DNA of 64,000 nt from Morinoia aosen (Eukaryota; Arthropoda; Malacostraca; Amphipoda; Talitridae). Under the pieces are notes generated by a model. The model searched no databases and was not told the DNA's origin. It worked only from the letters and a program-made list of their open reading frames with translations. The stretch lies in assembly GCA_030386875.1 (NCBI GenBank), contig CM059562.1, forward strand, positions 69,376,201-69,440,200. The letters run 5' to 3'. This document shows positions 60,987 to 64,000 of this stretch, piece after piece. Both the position numbers and the translations under genes were made by a program. Positions within the stretch are counted from its first letter, which is position 1, and each line of letters starts with the position of its first letter.

Positions 60987-63900
60987 CCTGCAGCGAGGCT
61001 ACGAGTTATTACCTCAATTCCTGCAGCGAGGCTGCGGGTTGTGACCTCAATTCCTGAGGCGAGGCTGCGAGTTGTTACCTCAATTCCTGAGGCGAGGCTG
61101 CGAGTTGTTACCTCAATTCCTGAGGCGAGGCTGCGAGTTGTTACCTCAATTCCTGCAGCGAGGCTGCGAGTTGTTACCTCAATTCCTGCAGCGAGGCTGC
61201 GAGTTGTTACCTCAATTCCTGCAGCGAGGCTGCGAGTTGTTACCTCAATTCCTGCAGCGAGGCTACGAGTTGTTACCTCAATTCCTGCAGCGAGGCTGCG
61301 AGTTGTTACCTCAATTCCTGCAGCGAGGCTACGAGTTGTTACCTCAATTCCTGCAGCGAGGCTACGAGTTGTTACCTTAATTCCTGCAGCGAGGCTGCGA
61401 GTTGTTACCTCAATTCCTGCAGCGAGGCTGCGAGTTGTTACCTCAATTCCTGCAGCGAGGCTGCGAGTTGTTACCTCAATTCCTGCAGGGAGGCTGCGAG
61501 TTGTTACCTCAATTTCTGCAGCGATGCTACGAGTTATTACCTCAATTCCTGCAGCGAGGCTGCGAGTTGTTACCTCAATTCCTGCAGCGAGGCTGCGAGT
61601 TGTTACCTCAATTCCTGCAGCGAGGCTGCGAGTTGTTACCTCAATTCCTGCAGCGAGGCTGCGAGTTGTTACCTCAATTCCTGCAGCGAGGCTGCGAGTT
61701 GTTACCTCAATTCCTGCAGCGAGGCTACGAGTTGTTACCTCAATTCCTGCAGCGAGGCTGCGAGTTGTTACCTCAATTCCTGCAGCGAGGCTGCGAGTTG
61801 TTACCTCAATTCCTGCAGCGAGGCTACGAGTTGTTACCTCAATTCCTGCAGCGAGGCTGCGAGTTGTTACCTCAATTCCTGCAGCGAGGCTGCGAGTTGT
61901 TACCTCAATTCCTGCAGCGAGGCCACGAGTTGTTACCTTAATTCCTGCAGCAAGGCTGCGAGTTGTTACCTCAATTCCTGCAGCGAGGCTACGAGTTGTT
62001 ACCTCAATTCCTGCAGCGAGGCTACGAGTTGTTACCTTAATTCCTGCAGCGAGGCTGCGAGTTGTTACCTCAATTCCTGAGGCGAGGCTGCGAGTTGTTA
62101 CCTCAATTCCTGCAGCGAGGCTACGAGTTGTTACCTCAATTCCTGCAGCGAGGCTGCGAGTTGTTACCTCAATTCCTGCAGCGAGGCTGCGAGTTGTTAC
62201 CTCAATTCCTGCAGCAAGGCTGCGAGTTGTTACCTCAATTCCTGCAGCGAGGCTACGAGTTGTTACCTCAATTCCTGCAGCGAGGCTGCGAGTTGTTACC
62301 TCAATTCCTGCAGCGAGGCTGCGAGTTGTTACCTCAATTCCTGCAGCGAGGCTACGAGTTGTTACCTTAATTCCTGCAGCAAGGCTGCGAGTTGTTACCT
62401 CAATTCCTGCAGCGAGGCTACGAGTTGTTACCTCAATTCCTGCAGCGAGGCTGCGAGTTGTTACCTCAATTCCTGCAGCGAGGCTGCGAGTTGTTACCTC
62501 AATTCCTGCAGCGAGGCTGCGAGTTGTTACCTCAATTCCTGCAGCGAGGCTACGAGTTTTTACCTTAATTCCTGCAGCAAGGCTGCGAGTTGTTACCTCA
62601 ATTCCTGCAGCGAGGCTACGAGTTGTTACCTCAATTCCTGCAGCGAGGCTACGAGTTGTTACCTTAATTCCTGCAGCGAGGCTGCGAGTTGTTACCTCAA
62701 TTCCTGAGGCGAGGCTGCGAGTTGTTACCTCAATTCCTGCAGCGAGGCTACGAGTTGTTACCTCAATTCCTGCAGCGAGGCTACGAGTTGTTACCTTAAT
62801 TCCTGCAGCGAGGCTGCGAGTTGTTACCTCAATTCCTGAGGCGAGGCTGCGAGTTGTTACCTCAACTCCTGCAGCGAGGCTGCGAGTTGTTACCTCAATT
62901 CCTGCAGCGAGGCTACGAGTTGTTACCTTAATTCCTGCAGCAAGGCTGCGAGTTGTTACCTCAATTCCTGAGGCGAGGCTGCGAGTTGTTACCTCAATTC
63001 CTGCAGCGAGGCTGCGAGTTGTTACCTCAATTCCTGCAGCGAGGCTACGAGTTGTTACCTTAATTCCTGCAGCAAGGCTGCAAGTTGTTACCTCAATTCC
63101 TGCAGCGAGGCTGCGAGTTGTTACCTCAATTCCTGCAGCGAGGCTGCGAGTTGTTTACCTCAATTCCTGCAGCAAGGCTGCAAGTTGTTACCTCAATTCC
63201 TGAGGCGAGGCTACGAGTTGTTACCTCAATTCCTGCAGCGAGGCTGCGAGTTGTTACCTCAATTCCTGCAGCAAGGCTGCAAGTTGTTACCTCAATTCCT
63301 GCAGCGAGGCTACGAGTTGTTACCTTAATTCCTGCAGCAAGGCTGCGAGTTTTTACCTCAATTCCTGCAGCGAGGCTGCGAGTTTTTACCTCAATACCTG
63401 CAGCGAGGCTGCGAGTTGTTACCTTAATTCCTGCAGCGAGGCTGCGAGTTTTTACCTCAATTCCTGCAGCAAGGCTGCGAGTTTTTACCTCAATATTTGC
63501 AGCGAGGCTGCGAGTTGTTACCTCAATTCCTGCAGCGAGGCTGCGAGTTGTTACCTCAATTCCTGCAGCGAGGCTACGAGTTGTTACCTTAATTCCTGCA
63601 GCAAGGCTGCGAGTTGTTACCTCAATTCCTGCAGCGAGGCTGCGAGTTGTTACCTCAATTCCTGCAGCGAGGCTGCGAGTTGTTACCTCAATTCCTGCAG
63701 CGAGGCTACGAGTTGTTACCTTAATTCCTGCAGCAAGGCTGCAAGTTGTTACCTCAATTCCTGCAGCGAGGCTGCAAGTTGTTACCTCAATTCCTGAGGC
63801 GAGGCTGCGAGTTGTTACCTCAATTCCTGCAGCGAGGCTGCGAGTTGTTACCTCAATTCCTGCAGCGAGGCTGCGAGTTGTTACCTCAATTCCTGCAGCG

Positions 63901-64000
63901 AGGCTACGAGTTGTTACCTTAATTCCTGCAGCAAGGCTGCAAGTTGTTACCTCAATTCCTGCAGCGAGGCTGCGAGTTGTTACCTCAATTCCTGAGGCGA
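60987..64000 (+). repeat. 33-bp minisatellite, about 91 copies, continues past the window
   Basis: Units of CTGCAGCGAGGCTGCGAGTT plus GTTACCTCAATTC repeat every 33 bp to the window edge. Common variants are CTGAGGCGAGG, CTGCAGCAAGG, GCTACGAG and TACCTTAATTC. The variants are arranged in a four-unit (132-bp) higher-order repeat at about 62661-63059. A single extra T at about 63151-63156 shifts phase. All three forward frames are largely stop-free except where TACCTTAATTC brings TAA into one, and one reverse frame is also stop-free in the consensus unit. The 720-codon frame at 61041-63203 is therefore not evidence of a gene. Confidence 0.97.

Noticed and set aside
61041-63203. 720-codon open frame with IPAARLRVVTS repeats
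   Set aside because: All three forward frames of the 33-bp unit are open, and a one-base insertion late in the array is tolerated without any sign of selection.

Overview
The window is AT-rich eukaryotic nuclear DNA. No operons, ribosome-binding sites or dense coding are visible, and no protein family can be named with confidence. tRNA-derived SINE-like sequence, MITE-like hairpin elements, a hAT-like terminus, short retroposons with target-site duplications, GT-AG splice candidates and long minisatellites together suggest an animal, most likely an arthropod. That assignment is inference; no diagnostic gene is present.

Layout. 1-8.7 kb: mostly unremarkable non-coding DNA, with an exon-like reading frame at the left edge (about 18-371) and a tRNA-derived SINE-like sequence near 4.2 kb. 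8.76-10.43 kb: a 16-copy array of a 104-bp unit. 10.74-20.44 kb: a stretch bounded by matching CACTGT-A(9-10) inverted termini and TATA direct repeats. Inside it are a hAT-like end, a promoter-like cluster (CCAAT boxes, two CLEAR-type GTCACGTGAC boxes, a YY1-like ATGGCGGC), a phase-consistent three-exon candidate gene (12.7-17.1 kb), four long hairpin elements and a short retroposon with a 12-bp target-site duplication. 20.4-49.5 kb: mostly AT-rich non-coding DNA with small repeats, a second retroposon copy (40 kb, 14-bp target-site duplication) and a few GC-rich patches that could be promoters or first exons. 49.5-64 kb: a minisatellite-rich block with arrays of 51-bp (about 66 copies), 26-bp, 30-bp (about 61 copies) and 33-bp (about 91 copies, running off the window) units, plus a third, diverged retroposon copy near 56 kb.

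The long open frames at 50-64 kb come from unit lengths divisible by three (51, 30, 33 bp), so any stop-free frame stays open along the array. They are best read as satellite DNA, not genes. The most interesting signals are the three-copy retroposon with a constant 5' end and a TCTAA-type tail, the cluster of near-palindromic elements at 13.5-20.1 kb, the tandem CLEAR boxes upstream of the spliced candidate gene, and the higher-order repeat structure inside the 30-bp and 33-bp arrays.
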